A DNA stretch of 64,000 bases, taken from positions 62,001 to 126,000 of the forward strand of contig NZ_JAQFIN010000004.1 of assembly GCF_029504695.1 (NCBI RefSeq). Reading direction: 5' to 3'. Source of the stretch: Parabacteroides sp. PF5-6. Lineage in GTDB: Bacteria; Bacteroidota; Bacteroidia; Bacteroidales; Tannerellaceae. The number at the start of each line of letters is the position of its first letter. Position 1 is the first letter of the stretch. Position numbers and translations under genes: made by a program. The notes beneath the pieces were generated by a model. The model saw only the letters and a program-made list of their open reading frames with translations, was not told the origin of the DNA and made no database searches. Positions 53,001-60,650 of this stretch are shown one piece after another.

Positions 53001-53454
53001 TGATAACGAAGGGCTGGGACGGGTGATCTTCCCGCTTCCGACACTGACCGAGGGGTTGCATACGGCGGAATTCATCATCTGGGACGTACATAATAACTCT
53101 TCGCGGGCGACCTTCGAATTTGTCGTGTCGGCCAAACTGAAACCCCGCTTGATCGAGGTCTACGCCACGCCCAATCCGGCGCGCAACCAGGCCGATTTCT
53201 GCCTGGTCCATGACCTGCCCGAATCGCTTATGCACGTCGAGATCCGGGTCTTCGACATGACCGGCCGCCTGCTCTGGGTGGGCGAGCAGCAAGGCTCGTC
53301 CGAACTCTTCAAAGACTTCGTACTCAGTTGGGATCTGACGGATAGCTCCGGTATGCGCCTGCGCCCCGGTGTCTATGCCTACCGGGCAGGGATCAAAACA
53401 AAATACTCCAAAGAGGCAACCAAAGGGAATAAATTAATTATTCTGGGGCAATAA
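50038..53454 (+). CDS. porU: T9SS C-terminal signal peptidase/sortase PorU
   Basis: 1138 residues. A signal peptide (MYTFLFWLGIVLSLSAADR) is followed by the N-terminal PorU module (GKWVKIEVAETGVYKLSHADL). The central caspase-like C25 peptidase domain has catalytic His in NYTGHGDTQSW (H646) and Cys in TATCDFTRFD (C679). The last about 85 residues (VYATPNPARNQADF ... VFDMTGRLLW ... GVYAYRAGI) form a T9SS C-terminal domain that in PorU is kept. PorU sits on the cell surface, cuts the sorting tail off cargo and links it to A-LPS. porV follows after a 116-bp gap that carries facing heptamer arrays, and sprA is at 8.2-15.6 kb. Confidence 0.96.
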   Translation: MIKYMYTFLFWLGIVLSLSAADRYAAESVLNEGKWVKIEVAETGVYKLSHADLRKMGFDNPEKVSVYGYGGWPIPEDFTKEFIDDLPAVAVWKGSDYLLFYGRGVTRWAYASGEFTHTRNPYATKAYYFLTDRDESPKVMASEASVGNGSGLRVTSFDDYVLHERELISLNNSGRDLYGESLTGSSSLLTLNNFPSIPGITDEKAYVTMRFVARAVGSQGRASLQINGENVLNVSIETTGKSDSYTVAKSGQTRAEWTGEKTEKPDVKVSYSHTSHENVHLDFVRLQMKRELKSYGAYTLFRSIDAVGNDARFVIQGANEQTLVWDVTDPQNAKVIETTLNGSELTFAIEKSDEIREFALVQAGSTGFDVPVKTGDVVNQNLHGLGKTDMVIIALPFLQAQAERLAEVHRERDGLTVEVIDPHAIYNEFSSGTPDASAYRRLMKMLYDKGLAAEETPRFLLLFGDGLYDNRGLCSKIKTSFPESTIHQRLLLTYQSENSLNINTYVTDDYFGFLQDYPNFSAATMPRLSMDIAVGRLPLRTETEARQAVDKIIGYMDNTQFGSWKNALAFVADDGSSADSFTIAHMSQADTLTRMIEKNQPDFLIHKVYFDAYKKDRSGQAAYPDVRNRIQKLLKNGLLLINYTGHGDTQSWSDEKVLTQTDIATASYTHLPLWVTATCDFTRFDALATSAGEQVFLNANSGGIALMTTTRVVYSGPNARLNQALMSHLFDKTDGRRLTLGEVLQRTKASLYNDSNKLNFILIGDPALRLAYPDYEIEVTAVNGQPATEMATLQALDRVTVEGQIKDYTGNRMTGFNGMVYPTVLDSQDSITTLLNNEECKDGPFTYVDYPSTLFVGNDKVEDGRFSFSFTVPKDISYSNAIGKMSLYAYDETQGIEAQGAFKNYRVGGSASNPDPDNDGPEIRALYLNDSTFVSGDAVNSTPLFVAYVWDQSGVNITGSSIGHDVILIIDGNPALSYNLNNYFETIPDNEGLGRVIFPLPTLTEGLHTAEFIIWDVHNNSSRATFEFVVSAKLKPRLIEVYATPNPARNQADFCLVHDLPESLMHVEIRVFDMTGRLLWVGEQQGSSELFKDFVLSWDLTDSSGMRLRPGVYAYRAGIKTKYSKEATKGNKLIILGQ

Positions 53455-53491
53455 AGTCTCTATTAATCAGTTTATATATTTAGTCAAATAT

Positions 53492-53562
53492 GAAGATAGA
53501 AGATAGAAGTTAGAAGTTAGAAGCTTCAATCGTTCTTCTGTCTTCTCTCTTCAAACTTCAAA
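53492..53562. repeat. Facing heptamer arrays between porU and porV
   Basis: Five units GAAGATA/GAAGTTA/GAAGCTT (53492-53526), then four units CTTCTGT, CTTCTCT, CTTCAAA, CTTCAAA (53535-53562). The two arrays are roughly reverse complementary and end 8 bp before the porV start. Confidence 0.8.
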
Positions 53563-53570
53563 CAGATTGT

Positions 53571-54770
53571 ATGATGAAAATAATTCGATTCAGTGTGTGT
53601 ATGTTGATTATCGGTCTTGCCGGATCTCTCACTTCCCTTTATGCGCAGGGTGATGGCGACTTGAAGAATAAATTTGCTCCGATCAATACGGCAATCCCTT
53701 CTTTATCTATTGCACCGGACGCGCGCGGAGGTTCGATGGGGGATAATGGCGTGGCTACGACACCGGATATCAATTCGCAGTACTGGAATCCTGCCAAGTA
53801 TGCTTTTCAATATGGCAAAGCCGGTGTTTCGCTCTCCTATACGCCCTGGTTGCGTAAGCTGGTCAACGATGTGGCGCTGGCTTATGTGGCCGGTTATTAC
53901 AAACTGGGCGATAGTGATATGCAAGCGATAAGCGCTTCTATCCGTTATTTCTCGCTGGGGGAAGTCACCCAGAGCACACCGGAAACCGGGGGGATCAGTT
54001 ATCTGCTCAACCCGTATGAGATGGCGATGGACGTGAGTTATAGCCGTAAGCTGTCGGAAAGTTATAGTATGGCCGTCTCCCTGCGTTATATCCGTTCGGA
54101 TATGAATGCGCAGAACACCTCGGACCTGACGGCCGATAATGCTTTTGCCGCCGATGTATCCGGCTATCTGGAGAAATATGTGATCCTGGGTAATAGTGAG
54201 AGTCTGTGGACGCTGGGATTCAACGTGTCGAATATAGGGAATAAGGTGTCTTACGACGGGGGAACCACCAATCAGTTTATCCCCACCAAACTGCAATTCG
54301 GAACCGGGCTGCTCTATCCGCTCGACGATTACAACAGTATCGGTTTCTACCTGGGTCTGAGTAAGTATCTGGTTCCCAGTAAACCCATTCTGCAGGGCAC
54401 TTCTTCGGAAGCGCAACAGGAATATGAAGACGCATTGGTGGATTACAATGATATGAGCTCGATCAAAGGGATCTTTAAATCGTTCACGGATTCGCCGGGA
54501 GGTTTCAGCGGGGAAATGAAAGAAGTGATGGTTTCCCTGGGGGCGGAATACAGCTATAATGATCAGTTCTTCCTGCGCGGGGGCTATTACTATGAGAACG
54601 AGAACATGGGGAATCGCCAGTATTTCTCTTTCGGAGCAGGCTTCAAGATGAGCGTATTCCAACTGGATGCCGCCTACCTGGTCAGTACCGTTCCCAGCAA
54701 CCCGCTCGACCAGACCCTGCGTTTCTCCCTCTCCTTCGATATGGATGGGCTGAAAAATCTTTTTCAGTAA
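53571..54770 (+). CDS. porV: T9SS outer-membrane protein PorV (LptO)
   Basis: 399 residues. Signal peptide MMKIIRFSVCMLIIGLAGSLTSLYAQ, then a FadL-like barrel. The conserved N-terminal stretch is APINTAIPSLSIAPDARGGSMGDNGVATTPDINSQYWNPAKYAF (about 37-80; read in two parts), the usual mark of PorV. Later GEVTQSTPETG and the closing DQTLRFSLSFDM fit a barrel. PorV collects cargo from the SprA pore and delivers it to PorU, with which it forms the attachment complex. It lies between porU and ispF; this order is also seen in Porphyromonas as far as I recall. Confidence 0.95.
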   Translation: MMKIIRFSVCMLIIGLAGSLTSLYAQGDGDLKNKFAPINTAIPSLSIAPDARGGSMGDNGVATTPDINSQYWNPAKYAFQYGKAGVSLSYTPWLRKLVNDVALAYVAGYYKLGDSDMQAISASIRYFSLGEVTQSTPETGGISYLLNPYEMAMDVSYSRKLSESYSMAVSLRYIRSDMNAQNTSDLTADNAFAADVSGYLEKYVILGNSESLWTLGFNVSNIGNKVSYDGGTTNQFIPTKLQFGTGLLYPLDDYNSIGFYLGLSKYLVPSKPILQGTSSEAQQEYEDALVDYNDMSSIKGIFKSFTDSPGGFSGEMKEVMVSLGAEYSYNDQFFLRGGYYYENENMGNRQYFSFGAGFKMSVFQLDAAYLVSTVPSNPLDQTLRFSLSFDMDGLKNLFQ

Positions 54771-54772
54771 TT

Positions 54773-54800
54773 AATTCTTAATTCTTAATTTTTAATTGTC
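54773..54800. repeat. Heptamer array between porV and ispF
   Basis: Units AATTCTT, AATTCTT, AATTTTT, AATTGTC fill the whole gap between the porV stop codon and the ispF start at 54802, where the ribosome-binding site would be. Confidence 0.75.
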
Positions 54801-54801
54801 C

Positions 54802-55281
54802 ATGAGAATCCGTGTAGGTTTCGGTTACGACGTGCATGCCCTGGTTGCCGACCGGGAACTGTGGCTGGGAGGCATAAAGATCGCGCATACTTTAGGCCTG
54901 CAGGGACATAGCGATGCGGATGTGTTGATTCATGCGATCTGCGACGCCCTGTTGGGGGCAGCCAATATGCGTGATATCGGTTTCCACTTCCCTGATACCG
55001 CCGGCGAATACAAAGATATCGACAGCAAGATCCTTTTGCGCCGGACGATGGCGTTGCTCCGCCACGAAGGTTATGAACTGGGCAATATCGACGCCACCAT
55101 TGCCGCCGAACAACCGAAGCTCAACCCCCATATCCCGGCCATGAAACAAACCCTGGCCGCCGTCATGGCCGTTCCCGAAGAAGATATCTCTCTCAAAGCC
55201 ACCACCAGCGAGAAACTCGGCTTTGTCGGTCGCCGCGAAGGCATTGCCGCCTACGCCACCGTATTGATCCAAAAATATTAA
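54802..55281 (+). CDS. ispF: 2-C-methyl-D-erythritol 2,4-cyclodiphosphate synthase
   Basis: 159 residues from the ATG at 54802; an in-frame TTG at 54796 lies inside the heptamers. IspF makes the cyclic diphosphate of the MEP pathway as a trimer with a zinc site (GYDVHALV) and the signature LQGHSDADVLIHAICDALLGA (ending GAANMRDIGFHFPDT). The C-terminal KATTSEKLGFVGRREGIAAYA is complete. It shares the pathway with dxs at 20.1-22 kb. Family C copy 3 begins 3 bp after the stop codon. Confidence 0.96.
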   Translation: MRIRVGFGYDVHALVADRELWLGGIKIAHTLGLQGHSDADVLIHAICDALLGAANMRDIGFHFPDTAGEYKDIDSKILLRRTMALLRHEGYELGNIDATIAAEQPKLNPHIPAMKQTLAAVMAVPEEDISLKATTSEKLGFVGRREGIAAYATVLIQKY

Positions 55282-55283
55282 TC

Positions 55284-55587
55284 CACATCAAAGTTTTTAC
55301 CCCCGTCTTCACCTTTCACCCTTCACCGAAATCCCTGTATTGATCAGTATTCCGGGTGAAAGCTAAAGGCATGCCTTAAAAGAACGACAGACCTTCCCAA
55401 AAAAGGCCGCCGGAGTTTCCGAAAAGGCCGGCGGCCTTTTGGAAAACCCTGCCGGCCTTTTGGAAAACTCCGGCGGCCTTTTTCGGGAAGCCTCCATCCT
55501 CCTCCAAGCTTTCACCCGAAACGCTGATCAATACAGGGATTTCGGTGAAGGGTGAAAGGTGAAGACCGGGGACGAAACTTTTATGTG
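55284..55587. repeat. Family C repeat, copy 3
   Basis: Arms 55284-55360 and 55511-55587 enclose about four 21-bp units (CCGGCGGCCTTTTGGAAAACC type). The variable part of both arms reads CTTCACCGAAATCC, different from copies 1 and 2 but matched between the arms. It has no A or B element beside it and fills the 338-bp gap between ispF and the GH43 gene. Confidence 0.8.
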
Positions 55588-55619
55588 TAGCCTATCCAAA
55601 AAACGTTAGGCATAAAAAG

Positions 55620-56579
55620 TTAAGGTTGATCTTCCTGTAGCTTCCGGAGGATCGATTCTTTCACTGTGAATGCTGTGCCGTGGCGCACGCCTTCGGGGAA
55701 GAAGATGAGGTCGGAGACATCCTCCCATTGCGACAGGTCGCGGGAGCGGACGGCACCGTACTTGTGCTGGGTGTATTTGTCGAAATAGACGTATACGTAA
55801 TCCCCCACCTGGAGGGGCGAGGCGCCTTCGGCCCAGTAGTCGCCCGTGATCGGGGCGGAGACGGCGGTGGGGAAGTCGTACGGCTTCGTGTTCGAGGTCA
55901 GGCGGATGTTCTTTTCGGGCGGGTTGGAGTTCTCGTTCTTGACAAAGAGATGGTACGTGCCGCCTTGCTCCAGGATCGCGCCGTCGATCACGCTAAAGTC
56001 GGGATCGAAGAATACTTTGGTCTCACTGAATGTCTTGAAATCTTTGGTGGTGACATAGAACTGGCGGTGGTTCAGTCCCTTCTCACTCGCTGAAGTTTCG
56101 ATCTCACGGAACATACCGGGCACGGTAGACGACCAGAAGATATAGAAGGTCCGGTCTTTCCGGTCGTAGAACAGTTCGGGCGCCCAACTGTTGCGGGTGC
56201 CTTCAAACTTCTCCATCACCGGGATATTCTGCTGTTCCGACCAGTGGATCAGGTCGGCAGAAGAGGCATACCCTACTCCCTGATCCCACCAACCGGTCGT
56301 CCAGACCATGTGGAAGAGGCCTTTTTCATCCTGCACGATGCTGGGGTCACGCATTAATTTGTCTTTTCCGAGTTGCGGCGTGAGGAAGGAGGCGTCGTTT
56401 TTCAGCGTATGCCATTGCAGGCCGTCTTCACTGTAAGCCAGATGCAGGCCGTCTTCGCCGTTTCCTTTGAAGTAGGAAAACAGATACACGTCTTTTTCTA
56501 CCGTTCCTTTCGAGGATTTACCGCCTGTACAGCCGGAAAGGAACAGGAGGCAGCATGCTAAATACATTAATTGTTTCAT
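55620..56579 (-). CDS. Glycoside hydrolase family 43-like lipoprotein
   Basis: 319 residues. The lipobox LSGC (Cys about 17) places it on the outer membrane. It is a five-bladed GH43-type propeller with candidate catalytic acids D78 (LMRDPSIVQD), D199 (FSVIDGAIL) and E251 (DYWAEGASPL), the usual base, modulator and acid order. GH43 enzymes release arabinose, xylose or galactose from plant polysaccharides; the specificity is open. Its ATG overlaps the GH106 stop codon by 4 bp (ATGA), so the two are translationally coupled and probably act on the same glycan. Confidence 0.82.
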   Translation of the reverse strand: MKQLMYLACCLLFLSGCTGGKSSKGTVEKDVYLFSYFKGNGEDGLHLAYSEDGLQWHTLKNDASFLTPQLGKDKLMRDPSIVQDEKGLFHMVWTTGWWDQGVGYASSADLIHWSEQQNIPVMEKFEGTRNSWAPELFYDRKDRTFYIFWSSTVPGMFREIETSASEKGLNHRQFYVTTKDFKTFSETKVFFDPDFSVIDGAILEQGGTYHLFVKNENSNPPEKNIRLTSNTKPYDFPTAVSAPITGDYWAEGASPLQVGDYVYVYFDKYTQHKYGAVRSRDLSQWEDVSDLIFFPEGVRHGTAFTVKESILRKLQEDQP

Positions 56580-59365
56580 GGAATATATGATTTAAGTTCT
56601 TTAATGGATACGGGCCCCAGGAGGCCGGAGGGGATGACGCCCCAGTGGTCGAATGGGGTATCTTTATAGGTGATGCTGACAAAGTTTATCTCATGGAACT
56701 TCCGCCATTCGATGCCCTGCCGGTCGTAGTCGGCAATGCGGTTGGCCGGGAGGTTGGTCACCTCGACCTCGATCAGGTTTTCGCCCTCCTTCAGGTAGTC
56801 GGTAATCAGGGCTTCGAAAGGAACGGCAAAGAGGGTCGCGACGAACGTGCCGTTGAGATACACCCGGGCACTCTCACGCACATCACCCAGGTCGAGCAGA
56901 TAGTCGCATCCGGCATTTGGGGTAAAGTGGAACCGGGTGGAATAGCGGGCGGTGCCTTTGTTTCTTTTCAGGTCTTCCCGGTCTAAGTCAGTCCATGAAC
57001 CCAATGCCGGAAGGGCGAAGGTCTCTTTGATCTCGGGGTCGCTTGCCGTAAAATGCATTGTCCAGTCATCCGGCAAGGCCAATGCGGTTCCGGTCTCTTT
57101 CCGGTAGTTCCAGTTGGAGACGGATACCTGTTTGTCGGTAAACGTTTTGAGGATAACCGACTGTCCGGGTTTGAGCTGGAGGTACACCTCGGTTTGTCCC
57201 TCTTTCTTACGCAACGAAGCTTTGCCCGTTTCGCCGGTCATCGGATCGAAGAATACAGCGCTTCTCGCCTCAACCGCCAAAGGCACCCAGCCGTCGACCG
57301 GCCGATTTTGCAATAGCGTGAAGAAATAATGGTAACCGTCGGCATGCCGGCGCCGGATCAGTTCACCACCGAACTGCGTCTGAAACACTTCCGGTTTGAC
57401 TTCGGTCAGCGGCAGCATCTCTTTGTATCTTTTTCCGGTGATAATCTTGCCTTTATCCATTGCCGAAACGGTTGTTTTAGTGAATTGGTTCGCCGGCGGG
57501 AAAGCCCGGAGCAGCTCTTTCATCTGCCCCTGGCGTTCGTTCAGTTGCGACAAGCCGGGCACATCCGAAGGATAACGGCCGGCAAAGAGGATCGTGGCCC
57601 CTTGTTCGGCCAACTGCCGGATCCGTGCGAGCGTTTCGACAGGCAGCCGCTTGACTGCCGGCAGGATAAGGGCTTTGTACGTGGCGCCCCCTTCGGTATG
57701 CAGTAGCCCGTTTTCTACCGTTGTGGTCTGGAGGAACCGGTCGGAGATGTAATCGAGTGCGTAACCCTCGTTTTTGACTTCGGCAACGGTCTGATAGAAC
57801 GCAGGCAGTAGGTCGCGCAATCCGTGGATGGCGAACGAAAGATAATGGCTGCCGGTCTGATCGTGCCAGAAATCGTAGATGGGCAGGTAGAGCAGGAAAT
57901 CGTTGTCGGGCGCCCCGTCTTGCAGGAACGATTGCGCGCGTGCGATATACGAAAAGAAAGGCGCCGCGTCGTGCCATATCGTATTGGTGGGCGACAGATC
58001 GACGGCGGCATAGAACTTCCAGCCCGGCCAGGCGGCCTCCCGGGGCGAATAGGTTGCCCCGTGGAAATACACCCGGTTGACGCCCGCGACAAACATCTGG
58101 TCGATCTCCGGCTTGCACTGGGAGAGGGAAGTACGGAAATGCTCGGTCAGCCAGGTGAAGGTCTCGGCCGAGGTCAGTGGCTTGCCGCTGATATGGGCGG
58201 CGGAAGAGGCGAACTTGAGTGTTGCCGGGTCGCCGTCGTTCTCTTTCCGGATCGAGTCTTTGCGCAAGCCGGGGATATCAAAGTCGGTGATACCGAACGT
58301 TTCACATTCCGGGATATCGACCGCGGCGTAGAGGTCGATCAGGTTGGCGGGCGAGCCATGGGCCTGGTTGCGCGTGCGTACCCCTCGTTCATGTGCCCAT
58401 TCGGTCCAGGCCTGCGTGAAATTCTCTTTCAGGAGTTCGCCCAGGGTCTCCCTATAATCCGAAAGGATGCGGGCGGAGCGTTCGCTTTTGCCTTTTTCCA
58501 GAAACTCGGGGAAATAGTCCTGCAGTTTGTATCCTCTTCTTCTTTCGAACTGTTCGAGGAAGTCGGGCGTCCAGTCGGCGCCATATACTTCAAAGGAGTC
58601 ATTGAAGAAATGTTTGGGCCAGGAGCCGGGTATTTTGTGGAATGCTTCGTTGAAGACGGCGAAGTAGCGCCGCACGGCTTCGGCGTCGAACGGATTCAAT
58701 ACATAGCCCTCTCCGCCGGGAGCGGCACGTTTGACTTGTTGCAGGGTCTTGCCGGTGAAGAGCGCAATCAGTCGCCAGTTCCCCTGGGGTGCATCCCATG
58801 TCAGTGTGCCGTCTTCGGCCACCTCTGCCGTCAGGTCGATACACGCTTTGCCCGGGGCATAGGCGATCAGTTTGTTCAGTCGGGCTATTTCTTTTTGCTT
58901 TTCATCTTCGACCGTGATCTTTTCGCTGAACGGTTTACCACTTTTGTATTCATATTCCTGGAAAATAGCCCGGGTCGCGGCATCTTCGAGAGCGACATGC
59001 GGGCCACCGAAGGGCCAGCCCGTCCCCATATTCATGTCGATGCCCATCCCAAGCCGTTTGGCTTCCGCTTTGGCAAAGTATAACATACGCATCCAATGGG
59101 GCGAGAGGTAAGGGATCGCGTTCGCCTCTTCTCCTTTTACTCCGTAGATCGGGGTGATCTCCACCCCGCCCATCCCGGCTTTGGCCAGCTCGTGGAGGTT
59201 GTAACTCAGGCCGGCTTCATTCACCGCGCTTCCCATCCACCACCAGCGTGTCCAGGGTTTACTCTCCTGGGTGATTTCGGGCCACTGGGTATCGGCCGGT
59301 TCACGCTGACATGCCGCGCACAGCCAAAGAGAAAACAGGACGAGGAAATAAGTGTATCGTTTCAT
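56576..59365 (-). CDS. GH106-like alpha-L-rhamnosidase lipoprotein
   Basis: 929 residues from the ATG at 59365, which gives MKRYTYFLVLFSLWLCAAC with a lipobox; a longer in-frame upstream part runs through the RRM gene and is rejected. It matches GH106 (Glyco_hydro_106) proteins: WTRWWWMGSAVNEAGLSYNL, GMGGVEITPIYGVKG, MGTGWPFGGP, FFNDSFEVYGADWTPDF, TRNQAHGSP and a C-terminal jelly-roll (ARVYLNGTFVATLFAVPFE). It probably removes rhamnose from pectin or another rhamnoglycan. Coupled with the GH43 gene. A TATATTTG box is at 59407-59414. Confidence 0.85.
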   Translation of the reverse strand: MKRYTYFLVLFSLWLCAACQREPADTQWPEITQESKPWTRWWWMGSAVNEAGLSYNLHELAKAGMGGVEITPIYGVKGEEANAIPYLSPHWMRMLYFAKAEAKRLGMGIDMNMGTGWPFGGPHVALEDAATRAIFQEYEYKSGKPFSEKITVEDEKQKEIARLNKLIAYAPGKACIDLTAEVAEDGTLTWDAPQGNWRLIALFTGKTLQQVKRAAPGGEGYVLNPFDAEAVRRYFAVFNEAFHKIPGSWPKHFFNDSFEVYGADWTPDFLEQFERRRGYKLQDYFPEFLEKGKSERSARILSDYRETLGELLKENFTQAWTEWAHERGVRTRNQAHGSPANLIDLYAAVDIPECETFGITDFDIPGLRKDSIRKENDGDPATLKFASSAAHISGKPLTSAETFTWLTEHFRTSLSQCKPEIDQMFVAGVNRVYFHGATYSPREAAWPGWKFYAAVDLSPTNTIWHDAAPFFSYIARAQSFLQDGAPDNDFLLYLPIYDFWHDQTGSHYLSFAIHGLRDLLPAFYQTVAEVKNEGYALDYISDRFLQTTTVENGLLHTEGGATYKALILPAVKRLPVETLARIRQLAEQGATILFAGRYPSDVPGLSQLNERQGQMKELLRAFPPANQFTKTTVSAMDKGKIITGKRYKEMLPLTEVKPEVFQTQFGGELIRRRHADGYHYFFTLLQNRPVDGWVPLAVEARSAVFFDPMTGETGKASLRKKEGQTEVYLQLKPGQSVILKTFTDKQVSVSNWNYRKETGTALALPDDWTMHFTASDPEIKETFALPALGSWTDLDREDLKRNKGTARYSTRFHFTPNAGCDYLLDLGDVRESARVYLNGTFVATLFAVPFEALITDYLKEGENLIEVEVTNLPANRIADYDRQGIEWRKFHEINFVSITYKDTPFDHWGVIPSGLLGPVSIKELKSYIP

Positions 59366-59406
59366 TGTTGTCATTTGTGCAAAAGACGGATATTCAGGTT
59401 CAGATG

Positions 59407-59414
59407 CAAATATA
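59407..59414 (-). promoter_or_regulatory. -7 box (TATATTTG) for GH106-GH43
   Basis: A minus-strand TAnnTTTG match 42 bp before the GH106 start. The RRM-gene terminator lies 38 bp upstream. Confidence 0.6.
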
Positions 59415-59451
59415 GTGCATTCAATCCTTTTTTTGCCTCCTTGCCGCACAC

Positions 59452-59482
59452 AAAAAGAGGGGAAGCTTTCGCTCCCCCTCTC
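59452..59482 (-). terminator. Rho-independent terminator after the RRM gene
   Basis: On the minus strand, stem AGAGGGG.../...CCCCTCT with a GAAA-containing loop, then TTTTTG. It separates the RRM/cold-shock genes from the glycosidase operon. Confidence 0.85.
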
Positions 59483-59507
59483 CGGTTTAGGTTTTATGAT
59501 TCGTTGA

Positions 59508-59882
59508 TTAATATCTTCTTGAGCCATAACCTCCACGGTCACCGCCGCGGTCGTTGCCACCACGGTAGCCACCGCCACCGCCGCCACGGTTATAACCACC
59601 GCCACCGCCGCCACGGTTGAAACCACCGCTGGGTCGTTCGGTACGAGGACGTGCTTCGGATACGGAAATTTCTTTTCCTTCGAACTCGGTTCCGTTGAGT
59701 TCTTCGATGGCTGTTTGCGCCTGAGCGTCATCGGTCATTTCCACGAATCCGAAACCGCGCGATCTGCCTGTTTCACGATCGGTAATGATCTTTGCCGATG
59801 TCACTTCACCGTATTCCGCAAATAAGTCGTTTAAGCTGGCTTCACTGGTGCCATAGCTTAGATTTGAAATGTAAATGTTCAT
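59508..59882 (-). CDS. RRM RNA-binding protein with C-terminal RGG-like tail
   Basis: 124 residues from the ATG at 59882. A single RRM domain (1-78) has RNP2 IYISNL (3-8) and RNP1 RGFGFVEM (43-50). The tail (about 85-124) is made of GGGGGGYNRGGGGGG-like blocks and ends GGYGSRRY, like RGG boxes. Such short glycine-rich RRM proteins are common and abundant in Bacteroidetes and are thought to act as RNA chaperones in a group that lacks a standard Hfq. It lies 41 bp after the cold-shock gene, probably in one transcript. Confidence 0.92.
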   Translation of the reverse strand: MNIYISNLSYGTSEASLNDLFAEYGEVTSAKIITDRETGRSRGFGFVEMTDDAQAQTAIEELNGTEFEGKEISVSEARPRTERPSGGFNRGGGGGGYNRGGGGGGYRGGNDRGGDRGGYGSRRY

Positions 59883-59923
59883 TTGATTATTTATTAAAAA
59901 ATAAAATTGTATAATGGTGAGGT

Positions 59924-60373
59924 TCATTCCTCGTACCGTATTCTCACTGCATTCATATCCCGTGGGCCGCGTTCCAGTTCGAAGAACACTTTATCCCCTT
60001 CCCGGATTTCCCGTGGGGCGGCTGAGATATGGAAAAAATACTTTTGGCCGCTGCCCAGATCTTTGATGAATCCGTATCCTTTCTCTTCAATAAATCGTTC
60101 TACTTTCCCCTGGAAGACAGACGGTTCGTCGTCTTCCGTCTTTTTCGGCGTAGAGATTACTATGCTCTCCAGGTCAATCACCTCTTTCTTTTGGAACTCG
60201 GGTGGCGTTGATGTTATATTTCCGTTTGCATCTACGTATGCAAACATATCTTCCAGAGATGCGCCTTTCATTGTATTCGCTTTGCGGTCTTCTTTGCGCT
60301 TAAGCTTTTCCTGTCTCTTCTCTTGTTTCTTTTTTTCGTTTTCTCTCTTTCCAAATGAAGCGGGTCTTGCCAT
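59924..60373 (-). CDS. Cold-shock-domain protein with basic N-terminal extension
   Basis: 149 residues. The first 35 are very basic (FGKRENEKKKQEKRQEKLKR), followed by a linker. The cold-shock domain is at about 86-147: FQGKVERFIEEKGYGFIKD with RNP1 KGYGFI, and KYFFHISA as RNP2. It binds single-stranded RNA or DNA. Bacteroidetes often carry this long form next to an RRM gene, as here (RRM start 41 bp downstream). The likely promoter at 60579-60586 is about 200 bp upstream, giving a long leader as in other cold-shock mRNAs. Confidence 0.9.
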   Translation of the reverse strand: MARPASFGKRENEKKKQEKRQEKLKRKEDRKANTMKGASLEDMFAYVDANGNITSTPPEFQKKEVIDLESIVISTPKKTEDDEPSVFQGKVERFIEEKGYGFIKDLGSGQKYFFHISAAPREIREGDKVFFELERGPRDMNAVRIRYEE

Positions 60374-60578
60374 GTATCTATTTTAAATTATTAATTATTA
60401 ATGGTCGATGATCGATAGAGGCTGCGAGCAGTCTTGAAATCATCATCCATAATGTGTCAGTTTCTCTAAAAACAAGGAGGTCTAATAGTCGATATCAACT
60501 CGGATCAATCCGGCAAACAAAGCCGAAGATACTGCTAAGGAGAGTACAGATCAAAATAAAACTCAATTGTCTTCGGAG

Positions 60579-60586
60579 CCAAAGGT
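60579..60586 (-). promoter_or_regulatory. -7 box (TACCTTTG), candidate for the cold-shock gene
   Basis: A minus-strand TAnnTTTG match about 205 bp upstream of the start at 60373. It is the best match in the 277-bp gap; a closer promoter cannot be excluded. Confidence 0.4.
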
Positions 60587-60650
60587 AATTAATATTTTCA
60601 GTGGGCGAGGTCTTTTTCTGTTAAAACAAAAGAAAAAGGCAGATACAGAG

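Noticed and set aside
59366-59731. Upstream extension of the GH106 protein through the RRM gene
   Set aside because: It would cross a terminator and a promoter and read the RRM gene in the wrong frame. The lipoprotein signal begins at 59365.
60374-60650. Cobalamin riboswitch near the BtuF-like gene
   Set aside because: This gap is downstream of the operon. A B12 riboswitch would precede the TonB receptor, outside the window, and no B12-box-like sequence was recognised here.
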